Of a DNA stretch of 64,000 nucleotides, positions 15,995 through 25,074 are shown piece after piece. Position numbers and translations under genes: made by a program. The DNA lies in the NCBI RefSeq assembly GCF_048268305.1, contig NZ_JBLWVT010000006.1, positions 1-64,000 of the forward strand, given 5' to 3'. The DNA is from Pseudodonghicola sp048268305 (GTDB lineage: Bacteria; Pseudomonadota; Alphaproteobacteria; Rhodobacterales; Rhodobacteraceae). Below the pieces are notes generated by a model. That model saw only the letters and a program-made list of their open reading frames with translations. It was not told where the DNA came from and did no database searches. Every line of letters begins with the position of its first letter. Within the stretch, counting starts at the first letter, position 1.

Positions 15995-16957
15995 TCAGAA
16001 CAGGAAATCACCCTTGCCCAGATCGGCGATCTCGACGTTCAGCAGGGTGATCCGGGTGCCGGCGTGATCGTCGATCACCACATCACTGCCCACCTGCTCC
16101 ATATGATTATTGACCAGATCCTTGAAATTCCGGATCCGGGTCACCGCGCTCAGGTCGATATCCTCACCATTGCTGGTGGCGTTGAAATCGGTGATCACGT
16201 CGCGGCCGGCCTTGTTGCCGAAGACGAAGGTATCAAGCCCGGCGCCCCCGGTCATCCGGTCGTTGCCCCTGCCGCCGATCAGCACGTCGGCCCCGGCGCC
16301 GCCGAACAGCTTGTCGTTGCCGTTGCCACCCTCCAGCCGATCATTGCCATCGTCACCATAAAGCTTGTCCGCCCCGCCGCCGCCGAAAATCTTGTCACGG
16401 CCGGCGCCGCCTTCCAGCGTGTCGTTACCGGCATCGCCGAACAACCGGTCGTTGCCATCCCCGGCGAACAGCACGTCATCGCCGCCACCGCCGGCGATGC
16501 GGTCGTTGCCGATCAGGTTGAAGGCCACGCCATCGCCCACCGTGCTGCCAGAGCCGGCGATATCGTCCTCATTCCCCAGGGTAATGTCCCAGTCCCGCGC
16601 CATCAAGAAGGTTTCGATCGCGCTCTGGTCGATGCCATATTCGTCGCGATAGATGATCGGGGCGAAATCTTTCATGTCGATATCGACCGAGGCGAACAAA
16701 AGCTCCTGCCCACCCAGGGTGAAGGTGATGGTGTCGATCACGCCGGAGGTCACGTAATAGGTGCCGCCGATCATCCCGAGCCCGAAGCCCGAACCGGAGA
16801 CGGAGAAGCTGGCCGCGGTGCCGCCGAAGCTGCCGTATCCTGAAAACCCGGTGGAACTGGTCGTGTCCACCACCGCGTCGACCGAGATGAAGTCGATGAT
16901 ATCGACCAGATCGGCAAGCGACACCCCACTCGAGGGAAGGGAAACTGTGATCGCCAT
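15995..16957 (-). CDS. RTX-repeat calcium-binding protein, probably type I secreted
   Basis: The 320-aa protein has an unrecognised N-terminal half (about 1-160, rich in Gly, Ser and Thr) and then six to seven nonapeptide RTX repeats of the GGxGxDxLx type, for example GGGGDDVLFAGDGNDRLFGD, from about residue 175 to 250. It closes with LDTFVFGNKAGRDVITDF and a non-basic tail ending GKGDFLF, the form of a type I secretion signal. There is no N-terminal signal peptide, which fits export through an ABC/MFP/TolC channel, but none is encoded here. The repeats fold on binding extracellular calcium. Start ATG 16957 has AAAAGGAGTTTGCC in front. Confidence 0.85.
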   Translation of the reverse strand: MAITVSLPSSGVSLADLVDIIDFISVDAVVDTTSSTGFSGYGSFGGTAASFSVSGSGFGLGMIGGTYYVTSGVIDTITFTLGGQELLFASVDIDMKDFAPIIYRDEYGIDQSAIETFLMARDWDITLGNEDDIAGSGSTVGDGVAFNLIGNDRIAGGGGDDVLFAGDGNDRLFGDAGNDTLEGGAGRDKIFGGGGADKLYGDDGNDRLEGGNGNDKLFGGAGADVLIGGRGNDRMTGGAGLDTFVFGNKAGRDVITDFNATSNGEDIDLSAVTRIRNFKDLVNNHMEQVGSDVVIDDHAGTRITLLNVEIADLGKGDFLF

Positions 16958-17312
16958 GGCAAACTCCTTTTAAAACTGATGACGCGCCTTGCCGGCAGTC
17001 TGCGCAGAGGGAGGGGGTATTACAAGCGATTGACGGCACATCCCCCGCGCGAGCCGTGAAAAAAAGGGGGGCGAACCGCCCCCCTTCAGTTTCGACCTTC
17101 AGGCTCATATCGTTCACCGCCCTAGTTTTCTGCCTGCGGCCTGAACGTCGTCAGGGGCGAGCGCACCCGCCCCGCGAGGTAAGGGGAAGACCGGCCTGAC
17201 CGGTCCTCCCGGTGCTGTGGAACGCAGGGGGATGCCCCCTGCCCTCCGCATTCGTCGGGGATGGAAAGATTTTATTTTCCAATCCCCTGCGCATCAATCC
17301 TGATGCGTTGCC
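16958..17312. other. Spacer between nrdJ and the RTX gene
   Basis: These 355 bases contain no supported gene. They hold the hairpin at 17066-17084 and a second perfect stem, GCAGGGGG/CCCCCTGC at 17224-17242 with a three-base loop. An AT-rich block (GGAAAGATTTTATTTTCC) lies at 17261-17282. The RTX promoter, read on the minus strand, should be within 16970-17060. Confidence 0.5.
17059..17086 (-). terminator. Terminator downstream of nrdJ
   Basis: GGGGGGCG (17066-17073) pairs with CGCCCCCC (17077-17084) around AAC. On the minus strand the stem is followed by a run of seven Ts, so it should stop transcripts arriving from nrdJ about 230 bp upstream. Confidence 0.75.
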
Positions 17313-20300
17313 TTAACTACACCCGCTGGTCGCCCCGCAGGTGTTGCATTTCATGCAGGTGCCATTGCGCACCAGCGTATAGTTGCCGCATTCACCGCAG
17401 GCCTCGCCCTCGTAGCCCTGCATCCGGGCCTTGGCGCGGGCGTCCATGGTGACGGTGCCGCTGGCCATCGCCGTGGTGGTCGTGGTGGTGACCATGGCCG
17501 AGGTCGTCTCGGGCACCAGGGTCGCCACCCCGGCGCCGGGGGTCGAGAAGGCCATGCCGCCACCGCCCTGCAGCACCATCAGCTCTTGCGGCAGCCGCTT
17601 GCGCAGATAGCCGGTGGAACTGATCTGCTTAAGCACTTCGAGCGACCGCGAGGCGGCGGTTTCGCTGATCTCGCTGACGTTCAAGACGCCTTCGTTGTCG
17701 GCGCCATGGCCCAGATCGTCAAAGGTGGTGCCCTGCGGTTTCACATGTGCCAGATCGGTGCGGTCGAGATAGCTCACCGCCAGTTCGCGGAAGATGTAAT
17801 CGAGGATCGAGGTGGCGTTCTTGATGCTGTCGTTGCCCTGGACCATCCCCGCCGGTTCGAACTTGGTGAAGGTAAAGGCATCGACGAATTCCTCAAGCGG
17901 CACGCCGTATTGCAGACCGACCGAGACCGCGATGGCGAAGTTGTTCATCATCGCGCGAAAGCCGGCGCCTTCCTTGTGCATGTCGATGAAGATCTCGCCC
18001 AGAGAGCCGTCCTCATATTCGCCGGTGCGCAGATAGACCTTGTGACCGCCGACGATGGATTTCTGGGTATAGCCCTTGCGGCGCGACGGCATCTTTTGCC
18101 GGCCGCGGGCGACCTCCTTGATCACCAGTTTCTCGACGATCTTCTCGGCCAGCACCTGGGCCTTTTCCACCGGCGTGCCGGTTTCCAGCACCTCGGCCGC
18201 CTCATCGTCATCCTCGACCAGCGCGGCGGCCAAGGGTTGCGACAGCTTCGATCCGTCGCGATAAAGCGCATTGGCCTTCACCCCCAGCGACCAGGACAGC
18301 TCATAGGCCTGCTGGCACTCTTCGATGGTGGCGTTGTTGGGCATGTTGATGGTCTTGGAGATGGCACCGGAGATAAAGCTCTGCGCTGCCGCCATCATGG
18401 TGATGTGGCTGTTGACCGACAGGAACCGCTTGCCCTTCTTGCCGCAGGGGTTGGCGCAATCGAAGATATGGTAATGTTCCGCCTTCAGATGCGGCGCCCC
18501 TTCCAGCGTCATCGTCCCGCAGACGTGATCATTCGCCGCCTCGATATCGGCGCGGGAATATCCCAGATGCCGCAGCAGGTCGAAGGTGGGATCGGTCAGC
18601 TTTTCCGGCGCGATCTTCAACACGTTGGTGCAGAACTCTTCCCCCAGGGTCCACTGGTTGAAGACAAAGCGGATGTCGAAGGCGCTTTCCAGCGAGGCGT
18701 CGATCTTGGCCAGTTCGTTTTCGCCAAACCCATGCGCCACCAGCGTGGTATGGTTGATCGACGGCGCATTGCCGATGGTGCCATGGCCCACGGCATAGGA
18801 GATGATCTCCTCGATCTCGGCCGAGGAATAGCCGAGGTTTTCCAGCGCGGCGGGAACCGAGCGGTTGATGATCTTGAAGTACCCACCGCCGGCGAGCTTC
18901 TTGAACTTCACCAGGGCAAAATCGGGCTCGATCCCGGTGGTGTCGCAATCCATCACCAGGCCGATGGTGCCGGTGGGAGCGATCACGCTGGTCTGGGCAT
19001 TGCGAAAGCCGTGCTTTTCGCCCAGCTCCAGCGCCTCGTCCCAGGCGGCCATGGCCAGATCGACCAGCCGACGGTCGGGGCAATGGGCGTGATCCAGCGG
19101 CACCGGCGCCACCGCCAGCCCCTCGTAGCCCTCGCTGTGGCCATAGGCGGCCAGACGGTGGTTGCGGATCACCCGCAGCATGTTGTCGGCGTTGCGGGCA
19201 TAGCCGTCAAAGGTGCCAAGCTCTGCCGCGATCTCGGCGCTCGTCGCATAGGCGACGCCGGTCATGATCGCGGTCAGCGCCCCGCAAAGCGCGCGGCCCT
19301 CGTCGCTGTCATAGCCATACCCCATGTTCATCAGCAGACCGCCGATATTGGCGTATCCCAGGCCAAGGGTGCGGAAGTCATAGGAAAGCTGCGCGATTTC
19401 CTTCGACGGGAATTGCGCCATCATCACGCTGATCTCCAGCGTCAGCGTCCACAGCCGGGTGGCATGCATGTAATCGCCGGCCTGGAACTGCCCGTCCTTC
19501 AGGAAGGTCAACAGGTTCATCGAGGCGAGGTTGCAGGCGGTATCGTCCAGGAACATATATTCCGAACAGGGGTTCGATCCGCGGATCGGCCCATCCGCCG
19601 GGCAGGTGTGCCAGGCGTTGATGGTATCGTGGAACTGGATGCCCGGATCGGCGCAGGCCCAGGCGGCATGGCCGACCTTTTCCCACAGATCACGCGCCTT
19701 GACGGTCTTGGCGATGCTGCCATCGACCCGGTTGATCAATTGCCAATCCGCATCCTCGCACACCGCCTGCAGGAAGGCATCGGTGACGCGGATCGAGTTG
19801 TTGGAGTTCTGGCCGGAGACCGAGCTATAGGCCTCGGAATCCCAGTCGGTGTCATAGGTGGGGAATTCGATGCTGGTATAGCCCTGCTTGGCGTAATCCA
19901 GCACCCGTTTCACGTAAGTTTCGGGGATCGCGGATTTCTTGGCGTCGCGGATCGCCGATTTCAGCCCCGGGTTGGTGGCCGGATCGCAGGCGTCCTCGAC
20001 ACTGCCGTCCCAGGCCCTGATCGCGGCGAAGATGGCGTTGAGCTTTTGCTCGTGCATCTTGGAACCGGCGACGATCGAGGCGACCTTCTGCTCCTCGATC
20101 ACCTTCCAGTCGATGAATTTCTCGATATCGGGGTGATCGGCGTCGACGATCACCATCTTGGCGGCGCGCCTTGTGGTGCCGCCGGATTTGATCGCGCCTG
20201 CCGCCCGGTCGCCGATCTTGAGGAACCCCATCAGACCCGAGGATTTGCCGCCGCCCGACAGCCGCTCCCCCTCGGCCCGCAGGCGGCTGAAGTTGGTGCC

Positions 20301-20972
20301 GGTGCCCGAGCCGTATTTGAACAGCCGTGCCTCACGCACCCAAAGATCCATGATGCCGCCCTCGGTCACCAGATCATCGGCCACCGACTGGATGAAACAG
20401 GCGTGCGGCTGGGGGTGCTCATAGGCGGATTTCGATTTGGTCAGCTTGCCGGTCTTGTAATCGACATAGAAATGGCCCTGGCTCGGCCCATCGATGCCAT
20501 AGGCCCAATGCAGCCCGGTGTTGAACCATTGCGGAGAGTTCGGCGCGGCGCGCTGGCTTGCCAGCATATGGCGCATCTCGTCGTAATAGGCGCGGGCGTC
20601 GGTCTCGGTGGTGAAATAGCCGCCCTTCCAGCCCCAATAGGCCCAGGCACCGGCGAGCCGGTCGAACACCTGTTTCGAGGAGGTCTCTCCCCCCGTCTCG
20701 GTGGTGGCGGTTTCGGGAACCGACCGCCAGAGGAATTCCGGCACGTCCTTTTCGGCGACCTTCTTCAGCCGCACCGGCACGCCGGCCTTGCGGAAGTATT
20801 TCTGCGCGATGACGTCGCTGGCGACCTGGCTCCAGCCGGCGGGCACTTCGATCTCCTCCAGACGGAAAACGATGGTGCCATCGGGATTGCGAATCTCGGA
20901 CGTCGTGGTGACGAAATCCAGATCGGCGTATGCGTCCTGCCCTGCCTTGGTGAACTTTCTTTCGATTTTCAT
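17313..20972 (-). CDS. nrdJ: Vitamin B12-dependent (class II) ribonucleotide reductase
   Basis: The 1219-aa enzyme reduces ribonucleotides to deoxyribonucleotides using adenosylcobalamin, in aerobic or anaerobic conditions. The N-terminal region has SPQWFNTGLHWAYG, and the barrel carries NPCSEYMFLDDTACNLASMNL and SVIAPTGTIGLVMDCDTTGIEP. The C-terminal end is a zinc-ribbon-like Cys cluster (CGECGNY, then CMKCNTCGATSGC) typical of alphaproteobacterial NrdJ. I start it at ATG 20972 (MKIERKFTKAGQDAY), where AGAGGCAGCA serves as ribosome binding site, rather than 11 codons upstream. Candidate NrdR boxes lie about 190 bp upstream. No cobalamin riboswitch was recognised in the leader. Confidence 0.95.
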   Translation of the reverse strand: MKIERKFTKAGQDAYADLDFVTTTSEIRNPDGTIVFRLEEIEVPAGWSQVASDVIAQKYFRKAGVPVRLKKVAEKDVPEFLWRSVPETATTETGGETSSKQVFDRLAGAWAYWGWKGGYFTTETDARAYYDEMRHMLASQRAAPNSPQWFNTGLHWAYGIDGPSQGHFYVDYKTGKLTKSKSAYEHPQPHACFIQSVADDLVTEGGIMDLWVREARLFKYGSGTGTNFSRLRAEGERLSGGGKSSGLMGFLKIGDRAAGAIKSGGTTRRAAKMVIVDADHPDIEKFIDWKVIEEQKVASIVAGSKMHEQKLNAIFAAIRAWDGSVEDACDPATNPGLKSAIRDAKKSAIPETYVKRVLDYAKQGYTSIEFPTYDTDWDSEAYSSVSGQNSNNSIRVTDAFLQAVCEDADWQLINRVDGSIAKTVKARDLWEKVGHAAWACADPGIQFHDTINAWHTCPADGPIRGSNPCSEYMFLDDTACNLASMNLLTFLKDGQFQAGDYMHATRLWTLTLEISVMMAQFPSKEIAQLSYDFRTLGLGYANIGGLLMNMGYGYDSDEGRALCGALTAIMTGVAYATSAEIAAELGTFDGYARNADNMLRVIRNHRLAAYGHSEGYEGLAVAPVPLDHAHCPDRRLVDLAMAAWDEALELGEKHGFRNAQTSVIAPTGTIGLVMDCDTTGIEPDFALVKFKKLAGGGYFKIINRSVPAALENLGYSSAEIEEIISYAVGHGTIGNAPSINHTTLVAHGFGENELAKIDASLESAFDIRFVFNQWTLGEEFCTNVLKIAPEKLTDPTFDLLRHLGYSRADIEAANDHVCGTMTLEGAPHLKAEHYHIFDCANPCGKKGKRFLSVNSHITMMAAAQSFISGAISKTINMPNNATIEECQQAYELSWSLGVKANALYRDGSKLSQPLAAALVEDDDEAAEVLETGTPVEKAQVLAEKIVEKLVIKEVARGRQKMPSRRKGYTQKSIVGGHKVYLRTGEYEDGSLGEIFIDMHKEGAGFRAMMNNFAIAVSVGLQYGVPLEEFVDAFTFTKFEPAGMVQGNDSIKNATSILDYIFRELAVSYLDRTDLAHVKPQGTTFDDLGHGADNEGVLNVSEISETAASRSLEVLKQISSTGYLRKRLPQELMVLQGGGGMAFSTPGAGVATLVPETTSAMVTTTTTTAMASGTVTMDARAKARMQGYEGEACGECGNYTLVRNGTCMKCNTCGATSGCS

Positions 20973-21526
20973 TGCTGCCTCTGACCTTCCAAGCGTTCCC
21001 CGCAACCGGGTCCTTCACCACCCCATCAGGCGTCTTCGGCGGCCCATGCGCATGACATCCCCGATCCGCAAAGCCGATCTCAGGCCTTGCGTTCGGCCCC
21101 TTGTCCGACGCGATACGCTGGTTTTGCTGCCACTCGTTCCCGACCGCGAGTTCTCGCATCATCCACTAGATTTAGTGCGCTTGTGGCCGGCTCACACAAT
21201 TTGGAGCAGACAAAAGCCAGGGGTCAACGGATTTTTTTGCCCGAGCCACGGAAAAAGCCGATTGACCGGCAAGCCATCCACAGGGCCTTGCGATTCTTCC
21301 ACAGGATGCTGCAAAGCAGCACTTCGCGCAGGGGCTGAAGCCTCTGCCGGAAGCCCCTTTTCCTGCATGAAAAACCTTCGACCGGCCCCGGCGCCTCCTG
21401 GCAACCGCAACCTGTCCGTCCATATTCTGGGCAGACCACAACATTTGGCGGCGATATCACCCGATGCGCGAAAACCGGGCCAAGCCGGAGCGCCGAGGGC
21501 GAAAAACCAGAGGGAATTGGGAGGGG
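20973..21526. other. Upstream region of nrdJ
   Basis: This 554-bp spacer has no supported gene. It contains the candidate NrdR boxes and, on the plus strand, a T7 run at 21231-21237. A small hairpin TGCTGC-AAA-GCAGCA lies near 21307-21321. Confidence 0.5.
21164..21206 (-). promoter_or_regulatory. Candidate NrdR box pair upstream of nrdJ
   Basis: CACTAGATTTAGTG at 21164-21177 is a near-perfect palindrome of the type recognised by the NrdR repressor. A weaker partner, CACACAATTTGGAG, starts 29 bp further at 21193. NrdR sites usually come as two boxes about three helical turns apart. The first is convincing, the second only partly. Confidence 0.5.
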
Positions 21527-21603
21527 TGGTCGGGGCGGCGAGATTCGAACTCACGACCCCCTGTACCCAAAACAGGTGCGCTACCAGACTGCGCCACGCC
21601 CCG
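21527..21603 (-). tRNA. tRNA-Pro (anticodon TGG)
   Basis: Read on the minus strand, the 77-nt gene begins CGGGGCGTGGCGCAGTCTGG. The acceptor stem CGGGGCG pairs with CGCCCCG, the anticodon stem CCTGT/ACAGG encloses the loop TTTGGGT with anticodon TGG, and the T arm has GTTCGAAT. The 3' end includes discriminator A and an encoded CCA. Confidence 0.95.
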
Positions 21604-21646
21604 GACCGTGCGCCTGTCTAGCGGCGGCAATCGGATTTGAAAAGCC

Positions 21647-22111
21647 CTAACAGGGCCAGGCGGCCGGACCTTCGGCAAAAACCGGATGGCGCATCACCGT
21701 GCCGGGGCCAATGCCATAGCGGCGGGCCAGCCCGGCGTTGATCTCGAGCACGGCAAAGATCCCCTCGCCCCCCTCGATCGGCGTCAGATCGCGCGGCTTC
21801 GCATCGCTGTGCACGCGTCTGACCACACCCTGACGGTCGAGAAACAGCATATCGAGCGGAATCAGCGTGTTCTTCATCCAGAAGGACACCGGCTGGGGAT
21901 GTTCATAGACGAACAGCATGCCGGCCCCACGGGCCAGGCTTTTGCGATACATCAGCCCCCGCGATCTTTCGTCCGGGCTGTCGGCGATCTCGACATCGAA
22001 GCCGAGTTGCCCCCAATCGCCCCGCAGCTCAACCCGATCCGCGCGGCACTGCGCCCAGGCACCACTGGCGGCGCAAATCAGGATCAGAGCAAGAGCGAGG
22101 CGGCGGATCAT
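21647..22111 (-). CDS. DUF192 family exported protein
   Basis: The 154-aa protein has a signal peptide (LALALILICAASGAWA) and a single DUF192 domain with the hallmark segments RSRGLMYRKSL near residue 50, FVYEHPQPVSFWMKNTLIPLDM near residue 68, and HSDAKPRDLTP. The biochemical function of the family is unknown. Its ATG overlaps the stop of the cold-shock gene by four bases, so the two are translationally coupled. Confidence 0.85.
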   Translation of the reverse strand: MIRRLALALILICAASGAWAQCRADRVELRGDWGQLGFDVEIADSPDERSRGLMYRKSLARGAGMLFVYEHPQPVSFWMKNTLIPLDMLFLDRQGVVRRVHSDAKPRDLTPIEGGEGIFAVLEINAGLARRYGIGPGTVMRHPVFAEGPAAWPC

Positions 22112-22677
22112 GAAACGGCGGCGTCCTCCGCAATCTGCGGCTCGACCGTGGCCCCTTCGACCGCGGCCTCCCAGGCCAGCACCTCGGCGGCCATGCGGCC
22201 ACGGCGCCCGTCGATCACCCGCATCGCCAGGGCCTCGCCCGGCTGCAGATCAGCCAGGCCGGACTGGCGCAGCACCTCGATATGCAGAAAAACGTCTTCA
22301 TCCCGGCCGAACACATTCGCAAAACCGAATCCCTTCGCCTTGTCGAACCACTTCACCCGGGCCGGCTCCAGCGGATAGCCTTGCAGCTCTTCGGGATCGA
22401 GATGGCTGAAGTCGGACAGGACCGGCCCCTCGGCACGCACCGGCGGGGTGATCGATACCACCTCGACCGCCTGCACACCGCGTTCGGTCTGGTGGATCAC
22501 CACTTCGATCCGCGATCCGTCAGCGACCGAACTCTGGCCGAAATTCCGCAATACATTCACATGCAACAGAATATCGGGGCCACCTTGGTCCGAGACGACG
22601 AAGCCATAGCCCTTCGCCGGATCGAACCATTTCACCTGACCTTCCACGTGCTGCATACTGCTCAGATCTTCCGCCAC
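22108..22677 (-). CDS. Protein with two cold-shock domains
   Basis: The 189-aa protein has two cold-shock (OB-fold) domains. The first (residues 10-70) has GQVKWFDPAKGYGFVVSD with the RNP-1 and ILLHV RNP-2-like segments. The second (about 107-165) has ARVKWFDKAKGFGFANVFG and DVFLHIEVLR. Such double-domain proteins of alphaproteobacteria bind single-stranded nucleic acids and probably act as RNA chaperones. The GTG start at 22677 gives MAEDLSS...; an ATG seven codons on (22656) is an equally possible start. It is coupled with the DUF192 gene downstream. Confidence 0.85.
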   Translation of the reverse strand: MAEDLSSMQHVEGQVKWFDPAKGYGFVVSDQGGPDILLHVNVLRNFGQSSVADGSRIEVVIHQTERGVQAVEVVSITPPVRAEGPVLSDFSHLDPEELQGYPLEPARVKWFDKAKGFGFANVFGRDEDVFLHIEVLRQSGLADLQPGEALAMRVIDGRRGRMAAEVLAWEAAVEGATVEPQIAEDAAVS

Positions 22678-22830
22678 TTTTTTTGGTTCCGCGTTCTTGC
22701 GTGTTTGCGCGTCTTCATGATTTGCCCGCCTGTCTGCTATAAACCCCAGAAGGGTTTCAAGCGCAAAACGTCAAATTGGCCAAAATTCCGCACCAAATTT
22801 CAAGGCTTTGCATTTCACGTAACGTGAACA

Positions 22831-23436
22831 TCACGGGTTCAGACGCTGAATTTCCCAAGCGGATTCAGGCGTCTGGCGACGCCAGACGAAACGGTCATGC
22901 AGGCGAAACGCGCCATCGGCCCAAAACTCGATCTGCACCGGCGTCAGCCGATATCCGCCCCAGAAGGGCGGCCGCGGCGGATTAGTGCCGAAGCGCGCGG
23001 TCACCTTGGCGACCTCGGCCATCAGGCTGGTCCGGCTGTCGAGCGGCTGGCTCTGATGCGAGGCCCAGGCGCCCAGCCGGCTCTTCAGCGAGCGGGAGGC
23101 ATAATAGGCGTCCGCCTGCGGCCCCTCCTCCTTGCTGATCAGCCCGCGCACCCGCACCTGCCGGCGCAGCGATTTCCAATGCATGACAAAGGCAGCCTTG
23201 CCGGCCTGGTCAAGTTCCTGCGCCTTGGCACTATTGTAATTGGTATAGAAGACGAAGGCCTTATCCTCGACCTCCTTCAACAGGACCATGCGCACGTCCG
23301 GCAGGCCCTCTGCATCGACCGTCGCGATCGCGATCGCATTAGGATCATTCACTTCGCTTGCCTCGGCTTCGGCAAGCCACCGGCGAACGATGACAAACGG
23401 ATCATCGCCGGCAAAAATTCCGCTTCTATCGCCCAT
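22831..23436 (-). CDS. pdxH: Pyridoxamine 5'-phosphate oxidase
   Basis: PdxH oxidises pyridoxine or pyridoxamine 5'-phosphate to pyridoxal 5'-phosphate with FMN and oxygen, the last step in B6 cofactor synthesis. The 201-aa length is typical. The FMN-binding segment LPDVRMVLLKEVEDKAFVFY is near residue 45, followed by KSLRRQVRVRG. The C-terminus has PPFWGGYRLTPVQIEFW and WEIQRLNP, the standard substrate-binding end. The gene is divergent from fabI with 177 bp between starts. Confidence 0.95.
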   Translation of the reverse strand: MGDRSGIFAGDDPFVIVRRWLAEAEASEVNDPNAIAIATVDAEGLPDVRMVLLKEVEDKAFVFYTNYNSAKAQELDQAGKAAFVMHWKSLRRQVRVRGLISKEEGPQADAYYASRSLKSRLGAWASHQSQPLDSRTSLMAEVAKVTARFGTNPPRPPFWGGYRLTPVQIEFWADGAFRLHDRFVWRRQTPESAWEIQRLNP

Positions 23437-23613
23437 GGTATCCCCATCATGGATTGTGGCGAGACCCTAGAACGCTCCAGCCCAGCGGGCAAGCCCGTGC
23501 GGGCGCCCCGATGCGATCGTCTCCGAACTTCGTCGGTGACTGCGCGCCCTTGAAGCGCAGATGGCAATCGCCTAAAGGACGGATCCAAACCGTTGGACAG
23601 GCGGAGGATCGAG

Positions 23614-24420
23614 ATGTCACAACAGCTATTGGCCGGCAAGCGCGGCCTGATCATGGGCCTTGCCAATGACAAATCCATCGCCTGGGGGATCGCCAAGGCG
23701 CTGTCCGGCGCCGGTGCGGAATTGGCCTTTTCATATATGGGCGAGGCGCTGAAAAAGCGCGTCATGCCCTTGGCGGAACAGCTCGGCAGCGCGATCGTCC
23801 TGCCCTGCGACGTCGGCGACGAGGCGTCGATCGACGCCTTGTTCGAAGCGCTCAAAGAGCAGTGGGGCGAGCTGGATTTCGTCGTCCATGCGATCGGCTT
23901 CTCCGACAAGAACGAGCTGCGTGGTCGCTATGTCGACACCAGCCGCGCCAATTTCACCATGAGCATGGATATTTCGGTCTATTCCTTCACCGCGGTGATG
24001 CAGCGGGCCGAGAAGATGATGAGCGAGGGTGGCGCCGCGCTGACGCTGACCTATTACGGCGCCGAAAAAGTGATGCCGCATTACAACGTGATGGGGATCG
24101 CCAAGGCGGCGCTGGAGGCGAGCGTGCGCTATCTGGCCGAGGATCTGGGCAAGGACGGCATTCGCGTCAACGCGATCTCGGCCGGGCCGATCAAGACGCT
24201 GGCAGCCTCGGGCATCGGCGATTTCCGCTATATCATGAAGTGGAACGAATATAATTCGCCGCTGCGGCGCAATGTGACGATCGACGACGTCGGCAATTCC
24301 GCGCTCTATCTGCTGTCCGACCTGAGCGCCGGGGTGACCGGCGAAATCCTGCATGTCGACGCCGGCTATCACGCCGTCGGCATGAAGGCGGTCGACGCCC
24401 CCGATATTGCCAAGAACTGA
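23614..24420 (+). CDS. fabI: Enoyl-ACP reductase (NADH)
   Basis: FabI reduces enoyl-acyl carrier protein in the last step of the fatty acid elongation cycle. The 268-aa protein has the modified Rossmann motif GLANDKSIAWGIAKAL at residues 14-29 and the catalytic Tyr-(X6)-Lys in YNVMGIAK near residue 158. I start it at ATG 23614 because GCGGAGGATCGAG precedes it. It is the target of triclosan and diazaborines in other bacteria. The gene is followed after 21 bp by gpt in the same direction. Confidence 0.95.
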   Translation: MSQQLLAGKRGLIMGLANDKSIAWGIAKALSGAGAELAFSYMGEALKKRVMPLAEQLGSAIVLPCDVGDEASIDALFEALKEQWGELDFVVHAIGFSDKNELRGRYVDTSRANFTMSMDISVYSFTAVMQRAEKMMSEGGAALTLTYYGAEKVMPHYNVMGIAKAALEASVRYLAEDLGKDGIRVNAISAGPIKTLAASGIGDFRYIMKWNEYNSPLRRNVTIDDVGNSALYLLSDLSAGVTGEILHVDAGYHAVGMKAVDAPDIAKN

Positions 24421-24441
24421 GCCGAGACCGCCAGAGGGAAG

Positions 24442-24948
24442 ATGCCGATGACCGACCTGCTGCCGCATGAGAAAGGGTTTCTCGTCAGCTGGGACCAGCT
24501 CCACCGCGACGCGCGGGCGCTGGCCTGGCGGCTGCAGGGGGATGCGCCGGACGGCGGCTGGCGCATGGTGGTGGCAATCACCCGCGGCGGCATGGCCCCG
24601 GCGATGATCATCGCCCGCGAGCTGGATATCCGGCTGGTCGATACCATCAGCGTCAAGTCCTATGACCACCAGACCCAGAGCGAGCCGGTGGTGATCAAGT
24701 CGCCCGACATGACCCTGGTCGGTGATGGCGCGGGCGTCCTGATCATCGACGATCTGGTCGATACCGGCCGCACCCTGGAAGTGGTGCGCACCCTGCTGCC
24801 GAAGGCGCATGTCGCCACCGTCTATGCCAAGCCCAAGGGACGGGCGCAGGTGGATACCTTCATCACCGAAGTGAGCCAGGACACCTGGATTTTCTTCCCT
24901 TGGGACACCGCGCTGCAGTACGTTAAGCCCTATCGCGCGCTGGACTGA
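24442..24948 (+). CDS. gpt: Xanthine(guanine) phosphoribosyltransferase
   Basis: The 168-aa purine salvage enzyme transfers phosphoribose from PRPP to guanine, xanthine or hypoxanthine. The PRPP-binding loop is LIIDDLVDTGRTLE near residue 95, and the region VVAITRGGMAPAMIIARELDI near residue 36 is characteristic of XGPRT. The ending WIFFPWDT matches the base-binding hood of Gpt. ATG 24442 is preceded by GAGGGAAG. It probably shares a transcript with fabI. Confidence 0.92.
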   Translation: MPMTDLLPHEKGFLVSWDQLHRDARALAWRLQGDAPDGGWRMVVAITRGGMAPAMIIARELDIRLVDTISVKSYDHQTQSEPVVIKSPDMTLVGDGAGVLIIDDLVDTGRTLEVVRTLLPKAHVATVYAKPKGRAQVDTFITEVSQDTWIFFPWDTALQYVKPYRALD

Positions 24949-25074
24949 CCGGGCGCGTCCCCGGCCCCGCCGGCGGATAATCGAGTATTCTACCGAGACC
25001 AAGGGGCGCGGGCGGGCCCGGGCCCTGACCGGCGCCTTCAGGATGATCGAAGCGATCAAGGAAGGAACGCGCCC

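Noticed and set aside
16250..16500. Repeated short units resembling a CRISPR array
   Set aside because: The periodicity is 27 nt and is the coding repeat of the RTX nonapeptides; there are no unique spacers.
17586..20984. A 1132-codon open frame on the plus strand
   Set aside because: It is the antisense frame of nrdJ, created by the third-position GC of that gene; it has no domain.
20973..21526. A possible cobalamin riboswitch upstream of the B12-dependent nrdJ
   Set aside because: I searched for the B12 box and its usual conserved elements on the minus strand and did not find them.
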